Shown: positions 48,592-59,600 of the stretch, piece after piece
Layout: each line of letters starts with the position of its first letter
Position numbering within the stretch: the first letter of the stretch is position 1
NCBI RefSeq assembly: GCF_003576645.1
Contig: NC_044920.1
Span: 25,376,686 to 25,440,685 of the forward strand
DNA from: Ipomoea triloba
Lineage: Eukaryota; Streptophyta; Magnoliopsida; Solanales; Convolvulaceae
DNA: 64,000 nt
Direction: 5' to 3'
The notes under the pieces: model-generated
What the model saw: the letters and a program-made list of their open reading frames with translations, nothing else
Told to the model about the DNA's origin: nothing
The model's database searches: none
Translations under genes and position numbers: made by a program

Positions 48592-48855
48592 GTGGTGTGA
48601 TGGTGGTGTTGGAAGTGGTGGTGATTGTGGTAATAATAATAATTATCTGAAAACTAACTTTTAAAAGAAGAGTCGAAAATGAAGAGAGAAATAAAAATAT
48701 AACGCGGAAAATGTCTTCCGACTGAAAAATTATGAAGACATTTTTTGCCAAATGAGCCCTTCTTTTTTTTTTTTTTTCTATTGATCGAATGAATATTTTC
48801 CAAAATTCTGAAAAATAATTTTCGGAAGTCATTTTTCAAGTTTCCAAACGGACCC
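48142..48855. mobile_element. Harbinger/Tourist-like element, TTA duplication, with duplicated palindromic core
   Basis: TTA at 48139-48141 and 48856-48858 flank ends GGGACCATTTGGAAACCTTG and, reversed, GGGTCCGTTTGGAAACTTG. The core block at 48300-48410 reappears inverted at 48459-48562 and again, in that second orientation, at about 48590-48695. An A-run, one N and a T-run separate the first two. One of the core copies may be an assembly artefact. Confidence 0.75.
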
Positions 48856-49185
48856 TTAGTTTACATATTTTTGTTGTACAATCCATACACAATATTTTTT
48901 TCCGTTTATTCTTCAAAGGTAATAATGTTTTATCAAACCTTTCACTTGGGAGGGGTGCCACAACTATGCTGCTTGAGCACAACGCCTTTTGGCATCAACT
49001 ATACTTTTATTTATTATAATATGAAATCTACAACTATACATTTTTAAAAAAATTATATGCTATAATTTTTTTAAAAATATTTTAACATTTAGTATTAGGA
49101 TTGGGCATATGTTTTTGCGCATTGCGCATATAAAATACTCGTCATTTAATAAGTCTAATTATTATCAATTCATTTATGGGTCACA

Positions 49186-49860
49186 CTTATGTGAGATAAT
49201 CTCACAGATCCTTATTCGTAAGATAGGTCGAATCAATATGCAAATGTAATACTTATACAAGCAAATGCAATACTAAATCAAGAATAAAATGTTTGTACCT
49301 TATAAAAGAAAACATAATATTTTTGAGAAAAAATGTACTCCCTCTGTCCCATTTTATCTGTCATATTTACTATTCATTAGTCAAACCAACTCTTCCTTCT
49401 TTGCTTATTTTCTTTAGTAATTTTTTATTATTTTTAAATTTAATTTTTTGTGTTTAATAGTACTTTTAATGTAGTTTCTAAATATATAAATTTTATATAT
49501 TAATGGTAAACATAATAATATGAAAAATTGGATTAAAAATTACTTCAATCAAGCCTCGTTAAACGAACCAGACAACCATTTTGGGACAAAGGTAGTAGTA
49601 TTTTTATATTTTGATGTAAAATAATACTTTTTCATTTAAAAAAAAATTATATTTTCCTTATAAGTAATGTTACACTTATAAATAAAAAAAATGTAATACT
49701 TTTACATCAAAATGTAAAAATATTACATTTTCTCATATAAATAATAAATATTTTATTCCTGATCTAGTATTACATTTGTTAGTATAAGTATTATATTTCA
49801 TATTGACCCAACATATTTCATGGACAAGGATCATGCGATCGTTTCACACAAATTTTTACT
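49186..49860. mobile_element. Inverted-repeat element with GTGAGA ends, hosting a Stowaway
   Basis: It runs from 'atgtgagataatctcacaga' to 'ggatcatgcgatcgtttcac', with 'aaatgcaatactaaatcaag' and 'ctgatctagtattacatttg' pairing internally. It is a second copy of the element at about 19560-19985. It is split by the Stowaway at 49338-49595, so it is older than that insertion. Confidence 0.55.
49338..49595. mobile_element. Stowaway-like MITE, TA duplication
   Basis: The canonical left end CTCCCTCTGTCCCATTTTAT and right end 'accattttgggacaaaggtag' are flanked by TA at 49336-49337 and 49596-49597. At 258 bp it is a Tc1/mariner-type non-autonomous element. It interrupts the GTGAGA element listed above. 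Confidence 0.8.
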
Positions 49861-50973
49861 TTTATTTATTTGTTAATTTAACCATTTCTACTAATTAACC
49901 ATGCCCCATATTTCATTGATCAACTATATATCAATAATCAATTATTATATTATTAAAAAAATGGGACAAGAATAAAATTTAACCTGCCATTGAATTATTG
50001 ACTAAATAAAATATTTTGAAAGGTTAATTACTTATTTACATGTAGAATATAATTGCAATATGTTGTGAGGCATAATAAACTAAAATTAAGTTAAATTAAC
50101 TAAACAATAGATTTTAAAAATAATCCGAATTCAATTTGTAGAAGTGACAATTCCCCTTGGACCAGTTTCTGTGCCTCTCAGAGTGAGCCGAGATTAGTCG
50201 AGTAGATCCGACCTCGTGGATTTACACAATACACAAAAAAAAAAAAAAAAAAAAAAATCTTATTTTGTCTCACATTGTCGGTACTCGGTAGGTTGATTTG
50301 CTTGTTGGCTTCTCCAAACTTGTAGTAAAATACATTGCTGAATGAGCCATTAAACCATTTATAATAACTACAATGTAATGATTTTGAATATTTACAAATA
50401 TAAAATACCACATAGAAATACATTCCGCCGATTTATTCAACTTTTACTTGTCATTTTTATTAAATAAAAAATATCAAGCATTGGCCATACAAATTTTGGC
50501 AATGTCGTTTTCAATATGCTTTGTATCTCTCAAAATTTATTTCAATTACCAAACATTAAAGATGATACAATTAAGTTATACTACATTAGTCCATTGAGTT
50601 TTTTCCACTTTTGGTCCTATGACTTTAGTGTCTCTGTCAACTTAGGTTCACGACTTTCATTCCTGACATAAGTAGTGCATGACTTTCATTTTTTTTCCAC
50701 TTTTGGTCCTTCTGATCATCTGAGTTGCCGGAATCAATAAATTGCAATATACATTTAAATTTTAAAGGGGTAAATAAGTCTTTCTATAATTCTATCACTT
50801 AAACAAAATAAAAAGAAAAAAATAAAAGCCATATGATGATATCTATTATCTTTCTTCTTCTTCCCGTATCTTCCCGGCCACTGTCGACAAAAGCCTATTC
50901 AAACCCTAATCCAAATCAAGCTCTCATCTTCATAATGAAAAGAAACTTAATGTGAAATCATCAAATCCTTACA

Positions 50974-51360
50974 AGGGTCACGAAGCTCATCTGGATCGAC
51001 GAAAGTGTGTCCTCTGAACCTGTAAGTCTCGCATTCAACCAAAGTCGGGCCTTCCCCTCTCCTAGCTCTGCCAATAGCCTCCTTAGCTACTTCCAGAACC
51101 TTCAACACATCCATTCCATCAACATGTACACCGGGCATACCAAAGGCAGGACCCTTTTTCCAAATTTCAGGGTCAGAAGTAGCCCTCAAGCGGGACATAC
51201 CAATGGCCCAAAGATTGTTCTCAACAACAAACACAATAGGCAATTTCCACAATGCAGCCATGTTCAAGCACTCATAGAATTGGCCATTATTGCAAGTCCC
51301 ATCCCCGAAAAATGCAAGCGTCACGTGATCACAATCTTCCTTGTAAACCTCCCTCCTATT
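50974..51360 (-). pseudogene. Captured exon of chloroplast pyruvate dehydrogenase E1-alpha
   Basis: About 129 residues match plastid PDH E1-alpha, from [20 protein letters not shown] to [17 protein letters not shown]. They include the thiamine diphosphate motif GDG...NN (GDGTCNNGQ to VVENN) without any stop. The frame stays open from 51393 to 50947, but its upstream end is transposase sequence in another frame and no ATG precedes the PDH part. The 3' side reads CCTT/GTAAGG, which looks like the original exon end with its splice donor. The usual HSLADPDELRD is [11 protein letters not shown]. The fragment lacks the N- and C-terminal parts of the enzyme, so it cannot be active alone. It lies in the element in the same orientation as the transposase. 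Confidence 0.9.
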
Positions 51361-53645
51361 GGGTAGCAATGCAACTTGCAGCTTGTTTCTCAATCACAGC
51401 TAATTTATCTAAAATCCTAGGACATATACTATTAGTCCATGCTTTGGCAGTCTCCCTACAGTTATACATTCTTTTCATTAACATTTGCCTCATTGATTCT
51501 AGGCATCCAATAATTGGTTGTTGTCTTGCTTCAGATATGGTACTGTTAAAACATTCACAAATATTATTTACCAACATATCACTATGTGAGTGACATGAGA
51601 AGTGTGATCGTGACCATTCTCTAGGATGTTTATCAACTAACCACTCAAATGCATTAACATCTAACTCTTTCAAAGCTCTAAAAGCTACAGTGAACTCAGA
51701 GACAGTACATGCTCTAGCACATCTCCACAATGCATCTTTAATAGACTTACCTTGGAAGCCTGCTACCTTCATATTTCCATGGAGATGTCTAACACAAAAT
51801 CTGTGTTCCATTCTTGGTAGAACATCTTGATGTGCTGCAATTATACCCTTCTGTTTGTCAGAAATTAGAGTAAATTCATGCTGAAAATCATATGAAATAT
51901 CCAAATCCCTTCTCAACAATTGTAAAAACCAAGTCCATGATTGTTTAGTTTCCTTCTCAACTATAGCATAACATAAAGGGAAAATGCTATCATTGGAATC
52001 TATTCCAATTGCAGTTAACAACACACCTCCTGTTAAATTTTTCAAGTGAGTGCCATCAACTCCAATAATTGGCCTACAATACTTGAAGCCCTTCTTGCAT
52101 GCATCCCAACACATGTAGAACCTTAGAAATCTTTTATCCCCATTAAATTCTTGTAGTTCACTCAACTTAACTGAACATTTGGACTCTGGATTTGTTCTAT
52201 TAATTTCCAACTCATAATTCCAAATCTTGTTAAAGTTCTCTTCTTCATTTCCTTGAATCATGGTTTTTGCTTTGGCTAGCACCCTATAAGTTTGCCTTTC
52301 ACTCATATTAAACTTGTCATCATTGTGAACTTTATCTTTAAACTTGAGCATCTTCCAGTTTGGATGAAATTTGATCTCATTACACCATCTCTTAGCTATC
52401 TTAGATGAGTTCAACATCCCATTATCAAAAGCCCATGAACAACCTTCATGCTTTTCCTCCATCTTTAAAATCCTCCATGATAAAGAGTTAATCACTTTTC
52501 TAAGACTTATTCTAAAAGGGCATTCATCAGTTTTGCATTCTACAATGAATCTCTCTTTATCATTCTTCACAACCTTAAGATCTTTACCATTTTTAATTGC
52601 ATAGTTTTGCAATGCATCCTTGAATTCTTGCTTAGAGGCAAAAGTCATACCTAGAGTGAAATGTGGGTCATTCATATCTCTAGTTGACCTAAAACTAGTC
52701 CACAAACTGTCTGCTATCTCACCATCAGTATCTGAATCCACAACAGAGGCATCATCAGAAAGGTTTGGTTCATATGAATTATATAAAAAGTCCCTAACCC
52801 CGCCAATTTCAAGTAATGGGTCTACATGAGTCTCAAAATCCATATCGTCCCTAATTTCATTATTATCAAACTCCCCATCAAAACAATTTTGTTCATAATT
52901 CCAATCACTCTCATCACTCTCACTGCTATTAGTTCCTGCATTTTCACCTTCAAAAACAAATAAAGTTTCAATACTTAGAATGAAAATTGCATTCTTCATT
53001 TGACAAAGGTTAAAAATGTAAAGGCAATTACCAAGACCTTAGGCACCTAAAAAGTTCAAATACTGCATTGTTAAGTCAGAAGGCCATCAATCAAGCCAGG
53101 ATGAAAATTATTCACAACATTAAAGCCTCACCACCTAAGCTGCTGCAATCTCATGACAAATGGTGGGTACATACTAATAGTGAAGCGTATATAAATATAC
53201 TTAAAGTTATGTCCCTTTCACCAGGCTAGAGCAATTTCAATTTTTAAATAAACTGACAATATTACAGCAAAGCCATACTACTTATTGAAGAGATACCTAG
53301 TAAATTAGAGCAAAAAGCTTTTTCTCAGTTACAAAATGAAAAGTTTGTCAAAAAAGAAATCAAAAGTATGAAGTATTTGAAATCTTGTATAATGGAGCCT
53401 ACATACAAACTTTATAACAGTGGTCCCTACAGAAATACAAAAGAACCGAAAATCACTTCAAATAAAGTATTTCATATTATGGTCCCCACACCACAGACAA
53501 GTAAAATCCATACAAAATCAATATATAACTACTACCCTTGCCTCTCTCTCCCTCGTAGACTACTCCGAATTCATACAAACCTCTCCGTAACTATAAAAAC
53601 TCAAAATTTTATCATTTACTCAATACTCTTACCGTAGATTGTCAT
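51356..53645 (-). CDS. MULE transposase lacking its SWIM finger
   Basis: The main exon 51356-52947 joins in phase to a short first exon, 53633-53645 (MTIY), across an intron with donor G/GTAAGAG and acceptor TTTGAAG/G, giving 534 residues. The first exon is an inference. The large exon is open throughout. An acidic N-terminus comes first. A MuDR N-terminal domain follows at about 100-170 ([20 protein letters not shown]), then the MULE transposase domain. Candidate DDE residues, in spliced numbering, are Asp302 ([10 protein letters not shown]), Asp368 (LISDKQKG) and Glu469 (NICECFNS), with a CVRHLHGN motif between the last two. It ends [12 protein letters not shown] directly at the junction with the captured PDH exon. 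Family members normally go on to a CxC...CxH SWIM zinc finger, which is absent. Whether the truncated protein is active is open. Confidence 0.85.
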
Positions 53646-54435
53646 GTTCAAAGAAGATGAAACTATTTGTGAAGACATGCCAGATACGCCAATATTGTAC
53701 TTGTTTCTTCCTTGATTTCGTCCAGGCGTTGGTGATTGAGAAGAAGATGAGAGCTTGATTTGGATTAGGGTTTGAATAGGCTTTTGTCGACAGTGGCCGA
53801 GAAGATACGGGAAGAAGAAGAAAGATAATAGATATCATCATATTGCTTTTATTTTTTTCTTTTTATTTTGTTTAAGTGATAGAATTATAGAAAGACTTAT
53901 TTACCCCTTTAAAATTTAAATGTATATTGCAATTTATTGATTCCGGCAACTCAGATGATCAGAAGGACCAAAAGTGGAAAAAAAATGAAAGTCATGCACT
54001 ATTTATGTCAGGAATGAAAGTCGTGAACCTAAGTTGACAGAGACACTAAAGTCATAGGACCAAAAATGGAAAAAACTCTTAGTCCATTTATAAATTAAAT
54101 ACGAACATGCCACCATATGCTAAATTGACAAATTAGATGGAGACATTTTTCGGTACATTCAACTTTAATTTTGTCATTTTTATAGTTACTTTATAATCTA
54201 AAATTTCAAAACACTCTTATCCAAAACTCTAAAAGCATAGTAGCTATACGGAGTATGTGTTAATTCATGTTATTATTTTCATGATTTTTGTCCTTTTTGT
54301 GTGCTAATAAAGGTATACATCGTATTTTGAATGTTGTATTATTCATTTTTTTTGAATGAAATTGTCTTTACTGCTTTTTTGCCATATAAAATTATTTGTA
54401 TACTTTTATAACTCTATTACAGTACTATTTAATAA

Positions 54436-54465
54436 ACTAATATTTTCACTCGTGCAATGCACGGT
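54436..54465 (-). mobile_element. Candidate Helitron 3' end
   Basis: On the minus strand the hairpin word CCGTGCATTGCACGAG is followed after about ten bases by ATATTAGT. This resembles Helitron 3' ends, which have a short GC hairpin just before CTAGT. The terminal C is T here. It lies downstream of the helicase relic in the correct orientation. Confidence 0.5.
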
Positions 54466-54599
54466 CATTGTGTATTAGTAAAATTTGAAAATATTAAATG
54501 TTCAAAACATATAAAAAATAGTTTTTCATATTAAACAAAAATACAATTACAAATTATTAAAAAATTCTTTGTAAATCACATTTTGAGTAGTACTAAAAA

Positions 54600-55035
54600 A
54601 AAACTCTAGGTTCCCCACAAATTAGAACCTTAAGACTTATTGGATTACTAACCCTTTAAACTGCTACATACAATTGTCAATGGTTAAAAATCGAATTTCT
54701 TAATAACAAACCAACATAAACTAAAGTTTGCCCTTGATTTTTATTTATTGTCATAGTGTATGACAACATAACATGAAATTGCTTCTTTTGAAATTTAAAT
54801 GGAAGCCTAGGGTCTATCAAAGTCAATGCCATCTGTGGGATCAACACATTACACCCTGCATTGTTTCCGTTCATAATCGCTTCAAGGACATGGTTTCCTA
54901 ATTTTGAGATAATCAATATTGTTCAATTACAAAGTCCCAATGACTGATCTATGCTCCTCAAAAGCATAACTGGAGATCCAACATTCAATATCAATGAATG
55001 GCTTGGTAGACTTGAATACCTCAAACTGTTTAAAA
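54600..55035 (-). pseudogene. Helitron PIF1-like helicase C-terminal relic
   Basis: Broken minus-strand frames match the end of plant Helitron PIF1-type helicases. In order they are 'PVMLLRSIDQSLGLCN', 'KLGNHVLEAIMNGNNAGCN', 'LIPQMALTLIDPRLPFKFQ', 'MLSYTMTINKNQGQTLVYVG' and 'QLYVAV'. The order is right, but stops and at least one frame change interrupt it. The longest open part is 54677-54916. It is a dead fragment; no Rep domain was found. Confidence 0.8.
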
Positions 55036-55949
55036 TGCTAGTATTTTTAATAAGCAAAACACTACATGGACTCTAAAAACATACTCCCAATTTTTACTCT
55101 CACTTGTGTTCAAATTTGATTAGAGGAATAAAACAAAAAAAAAAAGAGACAAAAATCATGATCCTCTATTAAATTAAACAATCAAAGCATGTCACATCAT
55201 ATATGTAGAATTACTCGTTTATTAAATGTCATTATTAGAAAGAACAATTCTCATTATATATGACATGATGATTATAACAAAATGAGAGGACACAATTTTA
55301 ACTCACCTTTTTAAATAAATAAATAAATAAATAATAGAGTAAAAATTAGATTATGGGTTTGCTAGAGCTTATTAAGGAGTCTATAGATTATTTTAACTTA
55401 CAAACAAATTGTGAACATTGTTTGGTGAATGAAAATATACTAAAATAAAAGGTTATTATAAAACTCTAAATGAGTTCCACTTAATTGAAATGTTCTTAAT
55501 TTTCAACTTCTACTTAATTTTTCAGTTAAATTTTACTAAACATAGCTTATGTGACTATGTGCCACAGTGAGACATGGTCATTTGATTTAGGAAAAATTTG
55601 TAAGTAGAGTCGTAAAAACGAACTTATTACTTAGCGTGTAAAGTTATTAATTTTATAGCCAACCAAATTGGTTCGGTGGGCTTTTTAGCTTGCCCATCTA
55701 ATGTGTGTATATAAATTTGGTTGACCTAGTTATGACTCGTCCTGGCCTAAGCCGAAGCAGCCTTTAGGGCAACTACATCAGTAGTTTATACACAGATATT
55801 GAGGAAAAAGTTGACACCATGGAAGAGAGAGGGGAAATAAATCCTCTGCAAATGAAATGGTTATTGCAAAGAGGCCCTTTCAATTGATTATCCACTCCAA
55901 GCTTGTCACGTGGCTGCCCTTCTGATATTTTATTTTTATTTTTTCAAAA

Positions 55950-56160
55950 ATCATATTTGTTTAATTTTTTTTTCTTCTCCTTTCATTTTCTCTTTCCTAA
56001 TCACACTTACAAAACTCATCAAAAACCGAGAAAAAACTCCACTACTAAGGATGCTCTTAGAGCATCTTTATCAATGGAGTTTTTTTTACGGTTATTGAGG
56101 AGTTTTTGTAAGTGTGATTAAGAAAGATAAAGTGGGAGTGAAAGAATAAAAAACAAATCT
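55950..56160. repeat. Long inverted repeat (hairpin) centred on GGATGCTCTTAGAGCATC
   Basis: Arms of about 85 bases: 'ctttcctaatcacacttaca' pairs with 'tgtaagtgtgattaagaaag', and 'ctcatcaaaaaccgagaaaa' with 'ttttttttacggttattgag'. The loop is 'actactaaggatgctcttag', close to a palindrome. It lies about 450 bases upstream of the J-protein gene. It may be a MITE pair or a fold-back element. A small-RNA source cannot be excluded. Confidence 0.7.
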
Positions 56161-56610
56161 AATTTAGAAAAAAAAAATTAAAAATTCAATGCTGTCAGGC
56201 GCGCATTGTGAGCTATTTTCCATCAGCACTAAAACACTGTTCCAATATCTATAGCTTGCAGATGAACTTGGCAGGCTTTAGTGGGCCATGTCACCCTCTT
56301 TTACAATTTTACTTGCTATCCTAATTAGGATGAATCTCATTTTGTTATCCTACTCAATAAAAAATTACAATGAAGTAAATTAGCCAAATCAAGAAGACTA
56401 ATGGTAACATTTATGAGTAATCAACTTGGCTAGGATTGTTTATATTTAAAAAAATTGATTAAAAAATTATTTGAATATTTCCGATTTACTTCTATACCGA
56501 CCTGGGATAAGGCAGGAAGAAACTAGTTACAGTAGGAAAACTGAGAACAGAATCAGTATCAGATAAGCCGTTTATTTCTGAGATTCATCGACATCACTAG
56601 ACGTCTAGAC

Positions 56611-59600
56611 ATGGCGTTCTTCGCCGGATACACCGCACTCCACCGTCTCAATCGTTATTTCCGTCCGATTTTTTCAATTCCAGCTCATACAGATCGCGTG
56701 CCGGGTTTATTTTGTGTCTTGTGTCCCAGTTGTAACGGAAACCGGCGGCTCAGTGCCAACGCCCAGTCGGCTCCGTCGGAGTTTACCGGACCTAACGCCT
56801 ACGAGCTCTTAGGCGTCTCGGAGACCAGCTCATTCTCAGAAATCAAAGCTTCGTTCCGTAAATTGGCTAAGGAGACTCATCCTGATCTCGTTCACTCCCA
56901 AACCGACTCCTCGGCTTCCAAACGATTCATTGAAATCCTCGTCGCTTATGAGGTAAGGTGACCTTTTTGTACCTTTCGGCTCTCGAATACATTGAACTGG
57001 TTATTGAATTGCTATTCTCTTCGACTGATTGATGATGATATATTGTAAATTGTGGTAGATCCTAGTTTGAGCTATGCGGGAATTAAACGGATTTTGAACA
57101 CAGATAGTTTCTCAGTCGTTTCTGTTAATCTGACCACAGTTGAACACTGCAATTTTAAAATGAAATTACAAACTTCCGTGAATATAGAACTATTGCGCTT
57201 GTTGCAATGTAGGAGGTATTGCATCACTGCACCATTGTCTTACTGTTCCAATCATTCACTTTTTAAAGGATATTTGACATGCATAACAGACAGATCGTAA
57301 AATCTGTATATGCTGAAGGCATGGGATATTGATGTGATTATCAAATGGAGTGCAGATATTATCTAATTCTGAGAGAAGGGCACATTATGACCAATATCTC
57401 TTCTCACGAAGAGCAGTTGTCCAGAAGCAGGCTAGGCAAGGTTCAGTTATGTACAAGTATGAATCTCATAGACTCATGGAGAGAGAAATGGAAGTTGTTG
57501 AATGGTTGAAGTGGTATAGATATGCCATAAATGATATAGTGTCAGAGAAAAGGGAGGTGGTTGGTTCCGGCTATTTTGATGTATTGGAAAGGGATTTTTA
57601 CTCAGCTATACATGCAGCATTTTATGGCCCTGAAATTGAATCAATGGATCTGCTTCCTGAATGTTTTGAAGCTGAGGAGAGGTCCATATCTGTCACACCA
57701 GATATTCTGCATTTGGTCTCGGGGCGTGACCTTTTTGGGATGGTACGTGTTGCCAACAGGAATCCTGAACTGTCACATACCTACACTGAAAAACTAACAT
57801 CTTTTGAATCTGATCTGTGCTTTTCTATTAACAATGTCAGCACAGAAGTGAATTCAACTGTAACTGTAAATGGGTCGTGTCAAAAGCAATCTACAAGTGT
57901 TAATTATTTTGAACGAGATGCATATAAGGATTTGGAGTTACATGTATATGGGAAGGTTGTTGCAATAGCCAGTAGGGTTCGACCTAAGAGTACTTCTAAT
58001 CAGGCACAAGACAAGGATGCTGAGGATCTCATACATGTTTACCTTACTAACCATGAAGATGCAACGTATAAAAGCGACTGTGTATATGCTCCAGTTGGAT
58101 CTAGGATTCTGCTAGGAACAATAAATGGAATGGGGACCAGCCCTGAGGAAGGATCCTGTGATGTCTATGATCATAATGGTGTGAACACCCACGTGATTAT
58201 GAAGCATCGGACATTGTTGGTACGTTTAATTATGAGTTCTCATTTTCTTTGATTTGTAGCTACAGAATATAGCTTTCTTGTGGCTTTTCATTCATAAATG
58301 CTTCCTTCTCTGACACTTTGGATCTGTGGAACTCTATTTCAGGTGAAACACATGCACTGGTACCAAGTAGGAGATGAAGTCTCTGTTTGTGAATGCAGAT
58401 GCAGTAGGGCTCGCTTGCCTCCCAGCAAGTAAGACTACACAGTTTTCCTTCTAAATCGTAACTGACTATATAGTATTCACTGATTTGTTTACATATCTTT
58501 CTAAATAGTGACTCAAATTTTTGGTGAAGTTTTGTGTTTGGAAAGTAATACTCTGTAAAAAAAAGTTCATTTAGGAGAGAAATTTTCTTTTCAGAAATTG
58601 TTCATATTCTTATGTAGATAGAACAAAAAGCTAAAATGATGATTGTCTTTTCAGGATACCCAGTTTATTGATTAGTTGCCCCCTTTTGCATCCTTTTGCA
58701 TCTTATTTTGGAACACAAAAGGGTTTAAATGCCTTCCATAATGAAGAGAGGTTTTTAATCTCTTCACCTCACTTCATTAACACATTATGGAAAAGCACAT
58801 AACAAGAGAGACTTTTACTTATTGTTGTAGTACATGCTTATTTTGTTCTTGCAAATGTCATTAACTACTTCATTTTGTCTCTTTTTCCCTTCTCTATGTG
58901 GGTTTTGTTTGTAATTAATGAAAATCTTCAGAATCATGAATTGCAATGTTAATATGGATTTAGTTTCAAGGTTCACATAATAACATCCTTTTTCCATTGT
59001 GTTAATAATGTTGGTCAGTAGTTCAATAAATTACCTTATATAGGAGGATAGCATTTCAACGAGAACTGGGCAATGTGGCTACTGCTCTGTTGGGAGCTTT
59101 GCTATTCAATTCACAATATAAAACAAGGATTTAGGAAATGTTCCATTTCTAGAGTTGATAATTTATATGTAATCAAGCAGTAAACTGCTTTGGTGAAACT
59201 TAATGCAAGTATTTACAGCATGCTTCTTTTCACTTTGAAGTTTACTTATAGATGTTACAACTGCAACTTTTTCTTGAACAGATTTTGGCTGTTTGAGCCT
59301 CGCTGTGGCATGCACGACATTGGAGGTTGGTATGTGGAGACATTTGGTCGCGATAAAAAAGGCCGGAATGTCCCATCCCAGAGGTATTGGGATGGTTTAG
59401 ATGCAAATGATCATTTTGACAAGTAAGTCTTGAATAATGGCAGTGACTATTAACTATTTCAGAGTTGATAATATGCTGAAAATCTACAAAATAATAATGT
59501 TAAATCCCCCCCCCCCCCCCCCCCCCCCCCNNNNNNNNNNNNNNNNNNNNNNNNNNNNNNNNNNNNNNNNNNNNNNNNNNNNNNNNNNNNNNNNNNNNNN

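Larger units (their letters stand above)
48856..50595. other. Intergenic, with two nested elements
   Basis: No gene. A 'gtgagccgagattagtcgag' stretch near 50183 with 'cgacctcgtgga' resembles a SINE tail of a third kind. TTAGTCCATT at 50586-50595 is the left target duplication of the Mutator-like element. Confidence 0.45.
50596..54078. mobile_element. Mutator-like element (MULE) with captured PDH E1-alpha exon
   Basis: A perfect 10-bp duplication TTAGTCCATT lies at 50586-50595 and 54079-54088. Terminal inverted repeats of about 340 bases begin GAGTTTTTTCCACTTTTGG on the left and, reversed, GAGTTTTTTCCATTTTTGG on the right. They run inward to about 50934 on the left and to about 53735 on the right, with 'cttcttcttcccgtatcttc' and 'cactgtcgacaaaagcc' in both. 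Inside, on the minus strand, are a transposase gene and a piece of a host gene. The near-identity of the two repeats and the exact duplication suggest a recent insertion. The element may supply its own transposase, though the C-terminus is abnormal. Confidence 0.93.
54089..56610. other. Intergenic, with Helitron relic and a hairpin; J-protein promoter side
   Basis: No intact gene. The Helitron relic and the hairpin are listed separately. An (AAAT)n run of about five units lies near 55314. No obvious TATA box was seen before the ATG at 56611. Confidence 0.45.

Noticed and set aside
50947..51393. A functional pyruvate dehydrogenase E1-alpha gene
   Set aside because: Only one exon's worth is present, it has no start codon upstream of the homology, and it lies inside a Mutator-like element.
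52980..52999. The ATG at 52999 as the transposase start
   Set aside because: The first 17 residues from there read through an intron-like AT-rich stretch. Splicing from 53633-53645 gives an in-phase start, though the first exon stays an inference.
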